From: Hyphomonadaceae bacterium
GTDB lineage: Bacteria; Pseudomonadota; Alphaproteobacteria; Caulobacterales; Aquidulcibacteraceae
Assembly: GCA_016791445.1 (NCBI GenBank)
Contig: JAEUMP010000005.1
Span: forward strand, 5,001 to 69,000
Direction: 5' to 3'
DNA length: 64,000 nt
In this document: positions 24,599 to 35,900 of the stretch, in pieces
Layout: every line of letters starts with the position of its first letter
How positions within the stretch are numbered: the stretch's first letter is position 1
The notes under the pieces: model-generated
Told to the model about the DNA's origin: nothing
What the model saw: only the letters and a program-made list of their open reading frames with translations
Database searches by the model: none
Position numbers and translations under genes: made by a program

Positions 24599-26794
24599 TC
24601 AGGCCGCCTGCTTCACCTTCTCGCCGCCGAAGCGGGTGTAGAAGGTCTCGCCCTTTTCGGCCATTTCGCGCAGGAGCGCGTTGGGCTTGAAGCGGTCGCC
24701 GTACTTCGCAGCGAGCGCGTCGCACTCCTCGACGAACTTCTTCACGCCGACGCCGTCGATGAGGCTCGCCGTGCCGCCGGTGTAGGGCGCAAAGCCCCAC
24801 CCGAGGATCGAGCCGATGTCGGCGTCGCGCGCGCTCGTCAGGATGCCTTCCTCGAAGCAGCGCGCCGTTTCCAGCGACTGGATGTAGAGGATGCGCTTGA
24901 TGAGTTCAGCCTTGAGGTCCGGCGGGCACTCGGCGATCTTCGTCGGCACGAGGTCCGTGATGCCGGACCACAGCTTCTTCTTCCCTTCGGCAGGATAGTC
25001 GTAGAAGCCCTTGCCGTTCTTGCGGCCGTGACGCTGCAGGTCGACGACCATCTTCTCGATGATGCCGTCGATGGGCGTGGCCTTGTAGGCGGCGCCCAGG
25101 TCCTTTTTCGTCTGCTCGCGGATCTTCCACGACAGATCGAGCGCGACTTCGTCGTTGAGCGAGAGCGGCCCGACGGGCATGCCCGCCATCTTGCCAATGT
25201 TCTCGATGATCGCGGGCTTCACGCCTTCGCCGAGCATGGCGAGGCCCTCGCCGATGAAGGTGCCGACGATGCGCGAGGTGTAGAAGCCGCGGCTGTCGTT
25301 CACGACGATCGGCGTCTTCTTGATCTTGAGCACATAGTCGATCGCCTTCGCGACCGTCTCCTGCGACGTCTTCTTGCCGAGGATCAGCTCCACGAGGCCC
25401 ATCTTGTCGACCGGCGAGAAGAAGTGGACGCCGATGAAGTTCTCAGGGCGCACGCTCGCTTCCGCGAGGCCGGTGATCGGCAGCGTCGAGGTGTTGGAGC
25501 CGAAGACCGCGCCGGCCGCGAGTTGCGCCTCGGCTTTCTTCGTCACATCCGCCTTGATCTCGCGGTTTTCGAACACGGCTTCGATCACGAAGTCCGCGCC
25601 CTTCACATCGTCATAGCTGGTCGTGGTCTTGATGAGCGCGAGCGTGGCGTCGGCCTTTTCCTGCGTCATCTGTCCGCGCGCCACGCGCTTGTCGAGGAGC
25701 TTCCTGGAATAGGCTTTGCCCTTCTCGGCCCCTTCGATGGTGGTGTCGAGCAGCACGGTTTCGATGCCTGCCATCGCCTGCACATAGGCGACGCCCGCGC
25801 CCATGAAGCCTGCGCCGATCACCGCGACCTTCTTGATCTCGTACTTCGGGAAGCCTTCCGGGCGGTTCGCGCCCTTCGACAGTTCCTGCATCGACAGGAA
25901 CAGCGAGCGGATCATCGCGCGCGCCTGCGGGGTCTGCAGCGTCTTGACGAAATAGCGGCTCTCGATGCGCAGCGCCGCGTCCATCGGCACCTGGATGCCT
26001 TCGTAGAGGCAGCTCATGATGTGCTTCTGCGCGGGATAATTGCCGTAGCTCTGCTTCATCAGCACGGCATTGCCGCCGACGAAGGCCATGCCGCCGCCCG
26101 GCGAATACGGGCCGTCCTTCACGCGATAGCCCTTCTTGTCCCAGGGCTGCACGGCGTCCGGCGTGCCCTTCAGCCACTTCTTCGCCGCGCGCAGCGTCTG
26201 GCCGGGTTCGACGACCTCGTGGATGAAGCCGAGCGCCTTCGCTTCGGAGGGATTCTTCGACATGCCCTGCAGGATCATCATCGCGGCGTTCTGCACGCCG
26301 ATGAGGCGCGGCAGACGTTGCGTGCCGCCGGCGCCGGGCAGCAGGCCCACCTTCGCTTCCGGCAGCCCGAACTGGATCTTCGGATTGTCGGCGGCCACGC
26401 GATAGTGCGTCGCGAGCGCGATCTCGAGACCGCCGCCGAGCGCCAGACCTTCGAGCGCGCACGCCACCGGCTTGCCGCAGGTCTCGAGCGAGCGCAGCAC
26501 CTTGTTCATCGCATACGAGCCATCGAAGGCCGCACGCAGACGCTCTTCCGCCGAGGCCGTGGACTGCGCCGCGTTCGAGCCCATCTCGCCGAGATCGGCG
26601 CCGGCGCAGAAGCCCGACGCCTTGCCCGACTGGATCACCGCGCCCTTGATCGCCGCATCGGTCTTGATGCGGTTCACGATCTCGGGGAGCTCCTTCATGA
26701 CGCCCGCGGTGATCGTGTTCATCGAGCGGCCCGGCACGTCGAACGTGACGACGGCGATGCCGTCCTCGTCGACCTCGAACTTGAAATTTTCCAT
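24599..26794 (-). CDS. fadJ: Bifunctional enoyl-CoA hydratase/3-hydroxyacyl-CoA dehydrogenase (FadJ/FadB type)
   Basis: A 731-residue beta-oxidation enzyme. Residues 1-290 are a crotonase domain (FCAGADLGEM; GLALGGGLEIAL; PEAKVGLLPGAGGTQ), and from about 320 an NAD-binding Rossmann domain with VIGAGFMGAG near 327 leads into two 3-hydroxyacyl-CoA dehydrogenase C-terminal domains (NDSRGFYTSRI). It catalyses two successive steps, hydration and NAD-dependent oxidation. The thiolase gene lies just upstream on the same strand, as in fadAB/fadIJ operons, though a terminator-like hairpin sits between them. The fadJ or fadB name cannot be decided from sequence alone. Confidence 0.93.
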   Translation of the reverse strand: MENFKFEVDEDGIAVVTFDVPGRSMNTITAGVMKELPEIVNRIKTDAAIKGAVIQSGKASGFCAGADLGEMGSNAAQSTASAEERLRAAFDGSYAMNKVLRSLETCGKPVACALEGLALGGGLEIALATHYRVAADNPKIQFGLPEAKVGLLPGAGGTQRLPRLIGVQNAAMMILQGMSKNPSEAKALGFIHEVVEPGQTLRAAKKWLKGTPDAVQPWDKKGYRVKDGPYSPGGGMAFVGGNAVLMKQSYGNYPAQKHIMSCLYEGIQVPMDAALRIESRYFVKTLQTPQARAMIRSLFLSMQELSKGANRPEGFPKYEIKKVAVIGAGFMGAGVAYVQAMAGIETVLLDTTIEGAEKGKAYSRKLLDKRVARGQMTQEKADATLALIKTTTSYDDVKGADFVIEAVFENREIKADVTKKAEAQLAAGAVFGSNTSTLPITGLAEASVRPENFIGVHFFSPVDKMGLVELILGKKTSQETVAKAIDYVLKIKKTPIVVNDSRGFYTSRIVGTFIGEGLAMLGEGVKPAIIENIGKMAGMPVGPLSLNDEVALDLSWKIREQTKKDLGAAYKATPIDGIIEKMVVDLQRHGRKNGKGFYDYPAEGKKKLWSGITDLVPTKIAECPPDLKAELIKRILYIQSLETARCFEEGILTSARDADIGSILGWGFAPYTGGTASLIDGVGVKKFVEECDALAAKYGDRFKPNALLREMAEKGETFYTRFGGEKVKQAA

Positions 26795-26820
26795 TTGCCC
26801 TCTTCCCTGTCCCGTAATCG

Positions 26821-26852
26821 AAAGCGCGGCGCCGATCGGGCGCCGCGCTTTC
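26821..26852 (-). terminator. Strong hairpin between thiolase and fadJ genes
   Basis: AAAGCGCGGCGCC pairs with GGCGCCGCGCTTT around a short loop. T-rich sequence follows on both strands, more clearly on the +. It lies between the thiolase stop and the fadJ start and could attenuate fadJ transcription. Confidence 0.7.
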
Positions 26853-26861
26853 TTTGCTTCT

Positions 26862-28073
<1,212 letters not shown>

Positions 28074-28215
28074 CTTCGTACTCCAACCTTGCGGACGCGC
28101 GGTCCGCATCAGTCGCCCTGCCTGGGACCGGAGGCGTCCCTGGCGCGATCTCGGGGATCGGCGCCTACCTTCCGCAATCGTCCACGCCGGGCCGGCGGGG
28201 ACGCGGTGAAACGAA

Positions 28216-28680
28216 CTAGCTGCGCGCCTCCACGATGACGTCGGTGCGCAGCGAATTGGCGATGAAGCACGCTTCATGCGCCTTGTGATGCAGATCGTCG
28301 ATATCGGCGGCGGTCGGTCGCTTTTCGCCGGACCAGACGATGGCCGGCCGCAGCACGACCTTCGTCATCGCCATGCGGCCGCGATCATCCTTGCCGAGCG
28401 CGCCTTCGGCCGCGTCGTCATAGCTGTCCACGACAAAGCCCGCGCGGCGGGCGAAATCGAGGAAGAAGAGCATGTGGCACATCGACACCGACGCCACGAA
28501 CATCTCCTCGGGATCGACCGCCTCCGCGCTCGACATGGGCGGCCGCACGACGCTCGGCGCCGGCGAGCCGGCGACGGAGGCGCCGCCGTCGAAACGCACT
28601 TCGTGCACGCGCGAGTATTTTCCGTCAGTGAAGACGGCCTCGCCGCGCGTCCAGCGCACATGAGCGGTGTGCACGCTCAT
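28216..28680 (-). CDS. OsmC family peroxiredoxin-like protein
   Basis: A 154-residue OsmC/Ohr-type protein. The two cysteines of the family are present, one in SVSMCHMLFFL and one in HEACFIANSL, so a thiol peroxidase acting on organic hydroperoxides is plausible. The ATG at 28680 has GGAG 8 bases upstream. It lies between the thiolase gene and a small exported protein gene on the same strand. In this setting it could remove lipid peroxides made during fatty-acid oxidation; that role is inferred. Confidence 0.9.
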   Translation of the reverse strand: MSVHTAHVRWTRGEAVFTDGKYSRVHEVRFDGGASVAGSPAPSVVRPPMSSAEAVDPEEMFVASVSMCHMLFFLDFARRAGFVVDSYDDAAEGALGKDDRGRMAMTKVVLRPAIVWSGEKRPTAADIDDLHHKAHEACFIANSLRTDVIVEARS

Positions 28681-28744
28681 CTTTCTTGCTCCGCCTGCAG
28701 GGAAAAATTCCGGCGCAGCCGGGGGATGGGGACGCCGGCCGGCT

Positions 28745-29212
28745 TCATTCGAATCCGCCCGCGGTTTGAAGGCCCTGATCGCCGCCGCCGGCCACACAGC
28801 TCAGACCCAAGATCCCTCTACGCGTCACGGTGTAGACGTATCGGCCATCAGCGCTTGCCTGGGCTGGACACGCCTTCCAACCTCCTTCGGCGGTGGAGAC
28901 GACATCGCCGTGTCGGCCTGACCGAGGATGGGACGCGACGCGCCGGAATGAAACATTCGTCTCGCCGCCGACACTGGCCTCTCGACATGCGACGCTTCGC
29001 GCCTTCGCGACGCCGAGGTAGAGGCCCGGCTTTTGGGGTGACGCCGTATCGACGCCCGCAACCACATCGATCGAGACGACGGAAAGATTGCGGACACAGA
29101 TCACAGGCGACGCGGCTGCAGCCGTGGCGGCGCCGAACGCGAGAGCGCCGACACCCAGCGCGACAATCGTCGCGCCGATGAGTCCGGACCAGAGCGTCAT
29201 TCTCGCCACCAT
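28745..29212 (-). CDS. Exported hypothetical protein with four cysteines
   Basis: A 155-residue protein with an N-terminal signal or anchor segment (LWSGLIGATIVALGVGALAFG) ending in an alanine-rich cleavage-like site near residue 34. The mature part has four cysteines (VICVR, VACRE, KACPA, LSCVA) that could form two disulfides outside the cytoplasm. It starts 10 bases after the stop of an acyl-CoA dehydrogenase; an internal ATG at 29200 is an equally good start. No family is recognised. Confidence 0.62.
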   Translation of the reverse strand: MVARMTLWSGLIGATIVALGVGALAFGAATAAAASPVICVRNLSVVSIDVVAGVDTASPQKPGLYLGVAKARSVACREASVGGETNVSFRRVASHPRSGRHGDVVSTAEGGWKACPAQASADGRYVYTVTRRGILGLSCVAGGGDQGLQTAGGFE

Positions 29213-29222
29213 TGCCGCCTGC

Positions 29223-30386
29223 CTAGAGCGTCCTCGCGATCAGCACCTTCATCACTTCGTTCGCGCCGCCATAGATGCGCTGCACGCGGGCGTCGCGGTA
29301 CATGCGGCCGATCTCCATCTCGTTCATGTAGCCCCAGCCGCCGTGCAGCTGCAGGCATTCGTCGACGACTTCGCACTGCACGTCGCTGACCCAGTACTTC
29401 GCCATGGAGGCGGTCGCGGCGTCGAGCTGGCCCTTGAGCAGGAGCTCGGTGCAGTGATCGACGAACACCTTCGCCACCGTCGCCTTCGTCTTGCACTCGG
29501 CGAGCTTGAACTGCGTGTTCTGGAAGTCGAGCAGCGGCTTGCCGAAGGCCTTGCGCTCCTTGACGTACTGCGTGGTGAGCGTCAGCGCGCGCTCCATCAT
29601 CGCCACGCCCTGGATGCCGATCTGCAGCCGCTCCGACGCGAGCTGCTGCATCAGCTGGATGAAGCCCTGCCCCTCGACGGGGCCGAGAAGATTGGACGTG
29701 GGCACGCGCACGTCCTCGAAGAAGAGTTCCGAGGTGTCCTGCGCGTCCTGGCCGACCTTGTCGAGATTGCGGCCGCGGCGGAAGCCTTCGACTTCATCGG
29801 TCTCGACGAGAATGAGCGAGGTGCCCTTCGCGCCCTGCGTCGGATCCGTCTTGGCGACGACGATGATGAGGTTCGCCGTCTGGCCGTTGGTGATGAAGGT
29901 CTTCGAGCCGTTGATGACGTAGTGGTTGCCGTCCTTGCGCGCCGTCGTCTTCACGCCCTGCAGGTCCGAGCCGGCGCCGGGCTCCGTCATCGCGATCGCG
30001 CCGACGAGTTCGCCGGTCGCCATCTTCGGCAGCCACTTCTCCTTCTGCTCCTTCGAACCGTAGTGCGTGATGTACGGCGCGACGATGGCGTTGTGGAGCG
30101 ACGCGCCGAAGCCGTCGATGCCCATCTCGCCCATCGCGTACATGATCACCGCGTCGTGGCGGAAATCGCCGCCGGCGCCGCCGTACTCTTCTGGCGCCGA
30201 GACGCACAGCAGCCCCGCCTGCCCGGCCTTCGTCCACATGTCGCGATCCACGACGCCGTTCTCGCGCCACTTCGCCATTTTCTCCGGCGTCGCTTCGCGC
30301 GCAAAGAACTCCCGCACGCTGCGATCGAAGATTTCGAGCTCTTCGTCGTCACGCCATTTGGCGACGGGCGTCTGGATCGCGGGCAT
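29223..30386 (-). CDS. Acyl-CoA dehydrogenase
   Basis: A 387-residue FAD enzyme of the classical acyl-CoA dehydrogenase size. Motifs include [18 protein letters not shown] for flavin binding near 133-150, [11 protein letters not shown], and the C-terminal [34 protein letters not shown]. It follows the 596-residue dehydrogenase gene by 15 bases on the same strand and should feed electrons to EtfAB, encoded at 61-63 kb. A MerR-type regulator gene heads the unit. Confidence 0.94.
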   Translation of the reverse strand: MPAIQTPVAKWRDDEELEIFDRSVREFFAREATPEKMAKWRENGVVDRDMWTKAGQAGLLCVSAPEEYGGAGGDFRHDAVIMYAMGEMGIDGFGASLHNAIVAPYITHYGSKEQKEKWLPKMATGELVGAIAMTEPGAGSDLQGVKTTARKDGNHYVINGSKTFITNGQTANLIIVVAKTDPTQGAKGTSLILVETDEVEGFRRGRNLDKVGQDAQDTSELFFEDVRVPTSNLLGPVEGQGFIQLMQQLASERLQIGIQGVAMMERALTLTTQYVKERKAFGKPLLDFQNTQFKLAECKTKATVAKVFVDHCTELLLKGQLDAATASMAKYWVSDVQCEVVDECLQLHGGWGYMNEMEIGRMYRDARVQRIYGGANEVMKVLIARTL

Positions 30387-30401
30387 GCCTGTTTCCTCTT
30401 G

Positions 30402-32192
30402 CTAGAAGGCGTCCGCCGACAGCGCCATCAGCGTGTCGGAGCCGGTCTTGAGTTTGGCGAGATGCGCCGCCGCGTCCGGCAGGATGCGTTCGATGAAGTG
30501 CCGCCCGGTGACGAGCTTGGCGTCATAGAAGGGATCGGCGCCGTTCGACGTCTTCGCGTCGAGCGCAGCCTTCGCCATCAGCGCCCACATATAGGCGAGC
30601 GCGGTGATTCCGAAGAGGTGGAGATAATCGTGGCTCGCAGCGCCGGCGTTGTCGAAGTTCGACATGCCGTTCTGCATCAGCCACATCGTGCCTTCCTGGA
30701 GCTGCGCCTTCGCGGTGGTCAGGCCGTCCAGATAGACCTTCATCTGCGGATCATCGGCGTTCTCGCCGATGAAGGCGTCGATCTCGTTGAAGAACGTGAA
30801 CACCGCGCGTCCGCCGTTCGCCGCGAGCTTGCGGCCGACGAGATCGAGCGCCTGGATGCCGTTGGCGCCTTCGTAGATCTGCGCGATGCGGGCGTCGCGC
30901 ACGAACTGCGACATGCCCCATTCTTCGATATAGCCGTGACCGCCGTAGATCTGCTGGCAGTTGGTGGCGTTCGCATAGCCCTTGTCGGTCAGATAGCCCT
31001 TCAGCACCGGCGTCATCAGCGCCATGTAGTCGCCGGCCTTCTCGCGCACCTTTTCGTCTTCCGAGTAGGTGAGCAGATCGCCGTAAAGCGCGGTCCAGAA
31101 GGTGAAGGCGCGCGCGCCCTCATTGAACGCCCGCGCATCCATCAGCATGCGCCGCACATCGGGATGCACGATGATCGGATCGGCGGGGCCGTCGGCGTTC
31201 TTCGGACCCGTGAGACTGCGGCCCTGAAGGCGATCCTTCGCGTAGACGACGCCGTTCTGATACGCGGCTTCCGATTGCGCGAGGCCCTGCATGCCGACGC
31301 CGAGGCGCGCCACGTTCATCATCGTGAACATGGCGTTCAGGCCCTTGTTTTCCTGCCCGACGAGCCAGCCCACGGCGTCGTCGTAATTGAGCACGCACGT
31401 GGCGTTGCCGTGAATGCCCATCTTCTCTTCGATCTTGCCGCACACGACGCCGTTGCGCGTTCCCGGCTCGCCGTTCGCATCGAGGATGAATTTCGGCACG
31501 ATGAAGAGCGAAATGCCCTTCACGCCCGCGGGCGCGCCTTCGATGCGCGCGAGCACGAGGTGGATGATGTTGGACGCGAGATCGTGCTCGCCGGCGGAAA
31601 TGAAGATCTTCTGGCCGCTGATGCGGTACGTCCCGTCCGCCTGCGGCACGGCCTTCGTGCGCAAGAGGCCGAGATCGGTGCCGCAGTGCGGCTCCGTCAG
31701 GTTCATCGTCCCCGTCCACTCGCCGGTGACGAGCTTGGGGAGATAGGTCTGCTTGAGTTCGTCCGTGCCGTGGTGGTGGATCGCTTCGTAGGCGCCGTGG
31801 CTCAGGCCCGGATACATGCCGAACGCCATGTTCGCGCTCGACACCATCTCGTTCCACGCAAGGCTGACGACGTGTGGCAAGCCCTGCCCGCCGTAGGCCG
31901 GATCGCTGCCGAGCGCGGGCCAGCCGCCTTCGACGAGCAGCTTGTAGGCTTCCTTGAAGCCCCTAGGCGTCGTCACCGATCCATCGGGATGGCGGGTGCA
32001 GCCCTCGCGGTCGCCGACCGTGTTGAGCGGCGCGAGCACGTTCTCGCAGAACTTCGCGCCCTCCTCGAGCACCTGCTCCACGAGATCCATCGGCGCGTCC
32101 GCGAACCCCGGAAGGTTCGCGTGGCGCTCGATGTTCAGCACGTCGCGGTAGAGAAACTTGAACTCGCGCAAGGGCGCCTTGTACGTCGGCAT
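30402..32192 (-). CDS. Acyl-CoA dehydrogenase with extra C-terminal domain (long form)
   Basis: A 596-residue acyl-CoA dehydrogenase of the long type, which has an N-terminal extension and an added C-terminal helical domain. The core carries NLTEPHCGTDLGLLRTKA for flavin binding, SGQKIFISAGEHD, and GGHGYIEEWGMSQFVRDARIAQIYEGANGIQALDLVGRK, the active-site region. Relatives include DmdC (3-methylmercaptopropionyl-CoA dehydrogenase) and long-chain enzymes. No other dmd gene is present, so a fatty acyl-CoA substrate is more likely. Confidence 0.92.
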   Translation of the reverse strand: MPTYKAPLREFKFLYRDVLNIERHANLPGFADAPMDLVEQVLEEGAKFCENVLAPLNTVGDREGCTRHPDGSVTTPRGFKEAYKLLVEGGWPALGSDPAYGGQGLPHVVSLAWNEMVSSANMAFGMYPGLSHGAYEAIHHHGTDELKQTYLPKLVTGEWTGTMNLTEPHCGTDLGLLRTKAVPQADGTYRISGQKIFISAGEHDLASNIIHLVLARIEGAPAGVKGISLFIVPKFILDANGEPGTRNGVVCGKIEEKMGIHGNATCVLNYDDAVGWLVGQENKGLNAMFTMMNVARLGVGMQGLAQSEAAYQNGVVYAKDRLQGRSLTGPKNADGPADPIIVHPDVRRMLMDARAFNEGARAFTFWTALYGDLLTYSEDEKVREKAGDYMALMTPVLKGYLTDKGYANATNCQQIYGGHGYIEEWGMSQFVRDARIAQIYEGANGIQALDLVGRKLAANGGRAVFTFFNEIDAFIGENADDPQMKVYLDGLTTAKAQLQEGTMWLMQNGMSNFDNAGAASHDYLHLFGITALAYMWALMAKAALDAKTSNGADPFYDAKLVTGRHFIERILPDAAAHLAKLKTGSDTLMALSADAF

Positions 32193-32255
32193 CGACGAAA
32201 CTCCCCAACCTCTAGAACACAGCCGTCAAATCAACGGCGAGCGTCTAGCACGGCT

Positions 32256-32705
32256 TCAGGCGTCTTGCAGACGGCGCTTGGCTTCCTGTTCGAAGGCGCG
32301 CGCGGCGGCGACGCCCGCCTTGGGGGCCGGCTCGGCGAGACGGCCTTCCAGCCAGGCGATGCCGTCGGCGAGCGCCTGGATGGCGCCTTCGAGGTCTTCG
32401 CGCTGGGATTCCAGCGTCACCGCACGGGCGCGGAACTTCTTCAGCGCGGTCTGCATCTGCGCGCGCTCGCCGTCGTTCAGGTCATAAAGGTCAAGGATTT
32501 CCTTGATCTCGGTAAGCGGGAAGCCGACGCGCTTGCCGCGCAGGATCAGGATGAGGCGGCCGCGGTCGCGGACGGAATAGACGCGGTTGAGGCCGTCGCG
32601 GCGCGGGGAAAGAAGGCCGCGGTCCTCGTAGAAGCGGAGCGCGCGGGGCGTCACTTTGAATTCGCGGGCGAGTTCCGAAATCGTCCAGGTGCGTTCGGTC
32701 TTCAT
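32256..32705 (-). CDS. MerR family transcriptional regulator (LiuR-like)
   Basis: A 149-residue regulator. The N-terminal winged helix reads WTISELAREFKVTPRALRFYEDRGLLSP, followed by the dimerisation coiled coil (about 80-125). It lacks a C-terminal cysteine cluster, so it is not a metal sensor; it resembles LiuR-type MerR proteins that control acyl-CoA and branched-chain catabolism. It is the first gene of the unit leading to the two acyl-CoA dehydrogenases. A palindromic operator lies about 55 bases upstream of its start. Confidence 0.9.
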   Translation of the reverse strand: MKTERTWTISELAREFKVTPRALRFYEDRGLLSPRRDGLNRVYSVRDRGRLILILRGKRVGFPLTEIKEILDLYDLNDGERAQMQTALKKFRARAVTLESQREDLEGAIQALADGIAWLEGRLAEPAPKAGVAAARAFEQEAKRRLQDA

Positions 32706-32760
32706 GTCACGGCCTCCCTTGGCGCATTTTTTCTATGACGATCGGTCAACTACCGTACCT

Positions 32761-32776
32761 TTGACGTCAACGTCAA
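32761..32776. promoter_or_regulatory. Palindromic operator upstream of the MerR-family gene
   Basis: TTGACGT-CA-ACGTCAA is a perfect inverted repeat with 7-base half-sites. A second, imperfect copy (TTGCGTC and GACGTCAA) follows at 32784-32800. The spacing and half-site resemble operators described for LiuR-type MerR regulators, so it is probably the binding site of the adjacent gene product. Confidence 0.65.
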
Positions 32777-32972
32777 GCTCCCTTTGCGTCATGACGTCAA
32801 CTTCATCTTCGCGGCGACCTATCCACTGGTTATCCCCGCCCCCGCCGCCTTCGCCTGTGGGTAATTTTTACACGGCGTTAACGACGATGACGTTCTCGTC
32901 GAAAATGCGCGAGTGGGCTGATTCTGCCCGGCGTCCGCCCTGCGGGTCGCCACGCGTACGAGAGGGCTGAGC

Positions 32973-35900
32973 ATGACCGGGGCAAACGCCAAGAACGTCG
33001 AAGGGCCGGACTCCCGTCCTGGAGAGCCCGCAGGCGGGGCCGCCCAGAAGCACGGGCTGACGCTCGGCGAATGGCTGAACCAGGCCGTTCTCGCCCACGA
33101 GGAGGCGTCGAAGTCGGTGGAGCCCGGTCGCGCGGCCCTGCCCGACATCGAGCCCGCAGCGGCCGCCGCCGACGATGACTGGTCCCTCAACGCGAACCCT
33201 GAAACCAAGCGCATGGCCGATGCGCTGCAACGTCTCGCCGCGCGTCTTGAAACGAGTGAGCGCCGTCAGGCGCTCGTGATGACCGGTCTCGACCGCTCCG
33301 TGCTCGGCCTCGCCGCGCGCGTGGAGGAAGCGGAAACCGATGTCCGCCAGAGCACGGTGAAAGTCGCCGGCGCCATGGAGGCGCTGCGCCGCACCAGCGA
33401 CGAGATCGAAGGCCGCGTCGCGCATGCCGAGGCGCTCGCGCGCGAAGCCGCCACGGAAGTGCTGGCCACGATCCAGGAATTCACCACCGTTCAATCCGAG
33501 ATCGACGGGCGCTTCACGTCGGTCGAAGAAGCCGCGCGCCGCTCTGCAGAAACGATCGCGGCCACCGCGCTCACCGAAGCGCGCCAGAGTCAGGCCGAGC
33601 TTGCACGTCGCGTCGAGGAAGCCGAAGCCGCCAGCCGCGCCGCCGCTGATGCGGCCATCGCCGAAATCCGCGCCGCGCAGACCGCGCTCGACGATCGCCT
33701 CGCGGCGGCGGAAGCCGACGCCCGCGAGTCCGCGCTGGAAGCCGTGCGCGCGCTGCGCGGCGAACAGCAGGAACTCGCCGAACGTCTCGCCGCCGCCGAA
33801 ACGGGCGGCAAGGCCGCCGCGCAGGACGCCATGCGCGAGCTGCAGGCCGCCCAGGCGGCGATGCACAAGCGCCTGCACCAGATCGAGACCGAAACCCGCC
33901 GCTCCACCGCCGAAGCGCTGCTGGAAGTGCGCGCGGCGCATGAGGAACTCGCCGCGCGCGTCGCGGCGGCGAGCACCGTTGACGCCGTCTCCGACATCGA
34001 ATCCGCGCAACGCGCGCTCACCGAACGTCTCGAGTCCATCGAGACGATCGCCCGCGAGTCCGCCGCACGCGCCGCTGCGGAAGTCACCAACGGCCAGCAG
34101 GCCATCGAACAGCGTCTCGAACAGATCGAAGCCGCCACCCGCGAAGCCGCCGCGAACCTGCGCATGGGCGCCGCCGCCGCGATCAACCAGGTGCGCGCCG
34201 CGCAGCTCGATCTCGAAAAGCGCGTGAAGCTCGTCGAAGCGGGCGCGTCCTTCGGCGCGGGCGTCGACGGCGACGCGGTGCGCAAGCTGCACCAGCACCT
34301 GGAAGAACGCATCGAGCGCATCGAACGCGATCCCGGCAAGGGCCAGGACCGCGCCGCGCTGCACATGCTCGACGCCAAGATCACCGGCCTCGCCGCCGCC
34401 GTGCGCGACAGCCGCGAAAAGACCGCGCAGGAAATCGAGAACCTGCACAAGAAGGGCGGCGAGGATTTCGTCTCCCGCATCGAGAAGCTGGAAGAAACGG
34501 TCGAGAGCAGCATTGCGCGCCTCGCCGAACGTCTCGCCACCGCCGAAGCCACCGCCAACGACGCCATCCGCGCACTTGAACACGCGCCGGGCGCATCGGC
34601 GGAGACGGACGCCTTCCGTTCGATGGTCGAAGCGCGCCTCGACGGCATGGCGTCGTCGATGACCGAGATCCGGTCCGAAATCGCCAGCCAGATCGCGACC
34701 GCGGGTCTCGTCGGTTCGGCGGACGGCCCGGAAGTGGAAGCCGCGCTCGCGGACGTGAACCGCCGCGTCGCCGCCGCCGAACGCCGTCAGGCCCACACGA
34801 TCGAAGCGATCTCGATCGAGATCCGCCGCATGTCGGAAAGCGTCGATCGTCGCCTGCGCGCGCTGGAAACCCGCAACGACGACAGCGCCGCCGCCGCCGT
34901 GCGCGAGGAAGTGGAGCGTCTCACCACGTCGCTGGAACAACGCCTGAGCGAAATCGACCAGCGCGAACTCGCGACGGCCGAACGCGTGGGCGCTGAACTC
35001 GGCCGCCTCGCGGAACGCTTCGACGACCGCTTCGACGGCGTCGAACGTCGCAGCGCGGAAGCCATCGAGCATGTGGGCGAACAGGTCGCACGCATGGCCG
35101 AACGTTTCACGCAGCGCCAGGACACCATGGCGCGCGAACTCACCGAACGCATCGTGGAGTCCGAGGAACGCCAGTCCTCGCGCCTCGCCGACGCGATCAG
35201 CAATCTCAACGCCCGCCTCTCGGAGACCGAGGAGCGCACGGGATCGTCGATCTCCCCGGTGCAGAAGGCGATGTCGAGTCTCGCGGAGCGCCTGCAGGCG
35301 GTCGAGGACAGCGTGCCCGGCGCGCGACGCCCCAGCTACGATCCTGCGCGCACGCACGATGTGCCCGTCGTCTACGCCCTCTCCGCAGAGCCGGCGATGG
35401 ACGTGGAGATCGATCCGCCGATCCACATTCCGGAAGCGGCGAACGAAGCCGATCTCGACGACAACTTCGAAATGCCGACTTTCGACGAGCCGGCGCTCGA
35501 AGCGCCCGTCGACATGCCGACGGTCGCGCCGAACGAAATGGAAGACAGCGTCGACCTCGACGCGATGCAGCCCGCGCAACTGCCGCCGGAAGCCTTCGAG
35601 ACGACGACCTCGCTTGAGGACATGGCCGTCGACCCGCCGGTGGACGCCGACAGCCTCGTGGAAGAGTTCACCTTCCCGTGGGACCGCGAGGAAAAAGCCG
35701 CCGAAAACACGGCGGCGGAAGCGCAGCCGGCGGCGGTGGAAGATCTCTTCGAGGCCGACATCGTCGATCCCGTGGTCGCCGCGCCGGAACCCAAGGGCAG
35801 CTATCTCGACGCCGCGCGCAAGGCCGCGCGCGAGGCGCAAACCTCAGGCAAGCGCGCGCGCGAACCGAAACTGGTCGAAGGCCCGATCTCCGGCCTGCGC

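Noticed and set aside
29088-32738. A 1216-residue open frame on the + strand
   Set aside because: It is antisense to two acyl-CoA dehydrogenases and the MerR-type regulator, and its composition (Arg, His, Asp, Glu, Leu) is that of a complementary-strand artefact.
32868-35840. A 990-residue repetitive open frame on the - strand
   Set aside because: It mirrors the codon-repetitive coiled coil of the PodJ-like gene; the repeats are a by-product of that gene.
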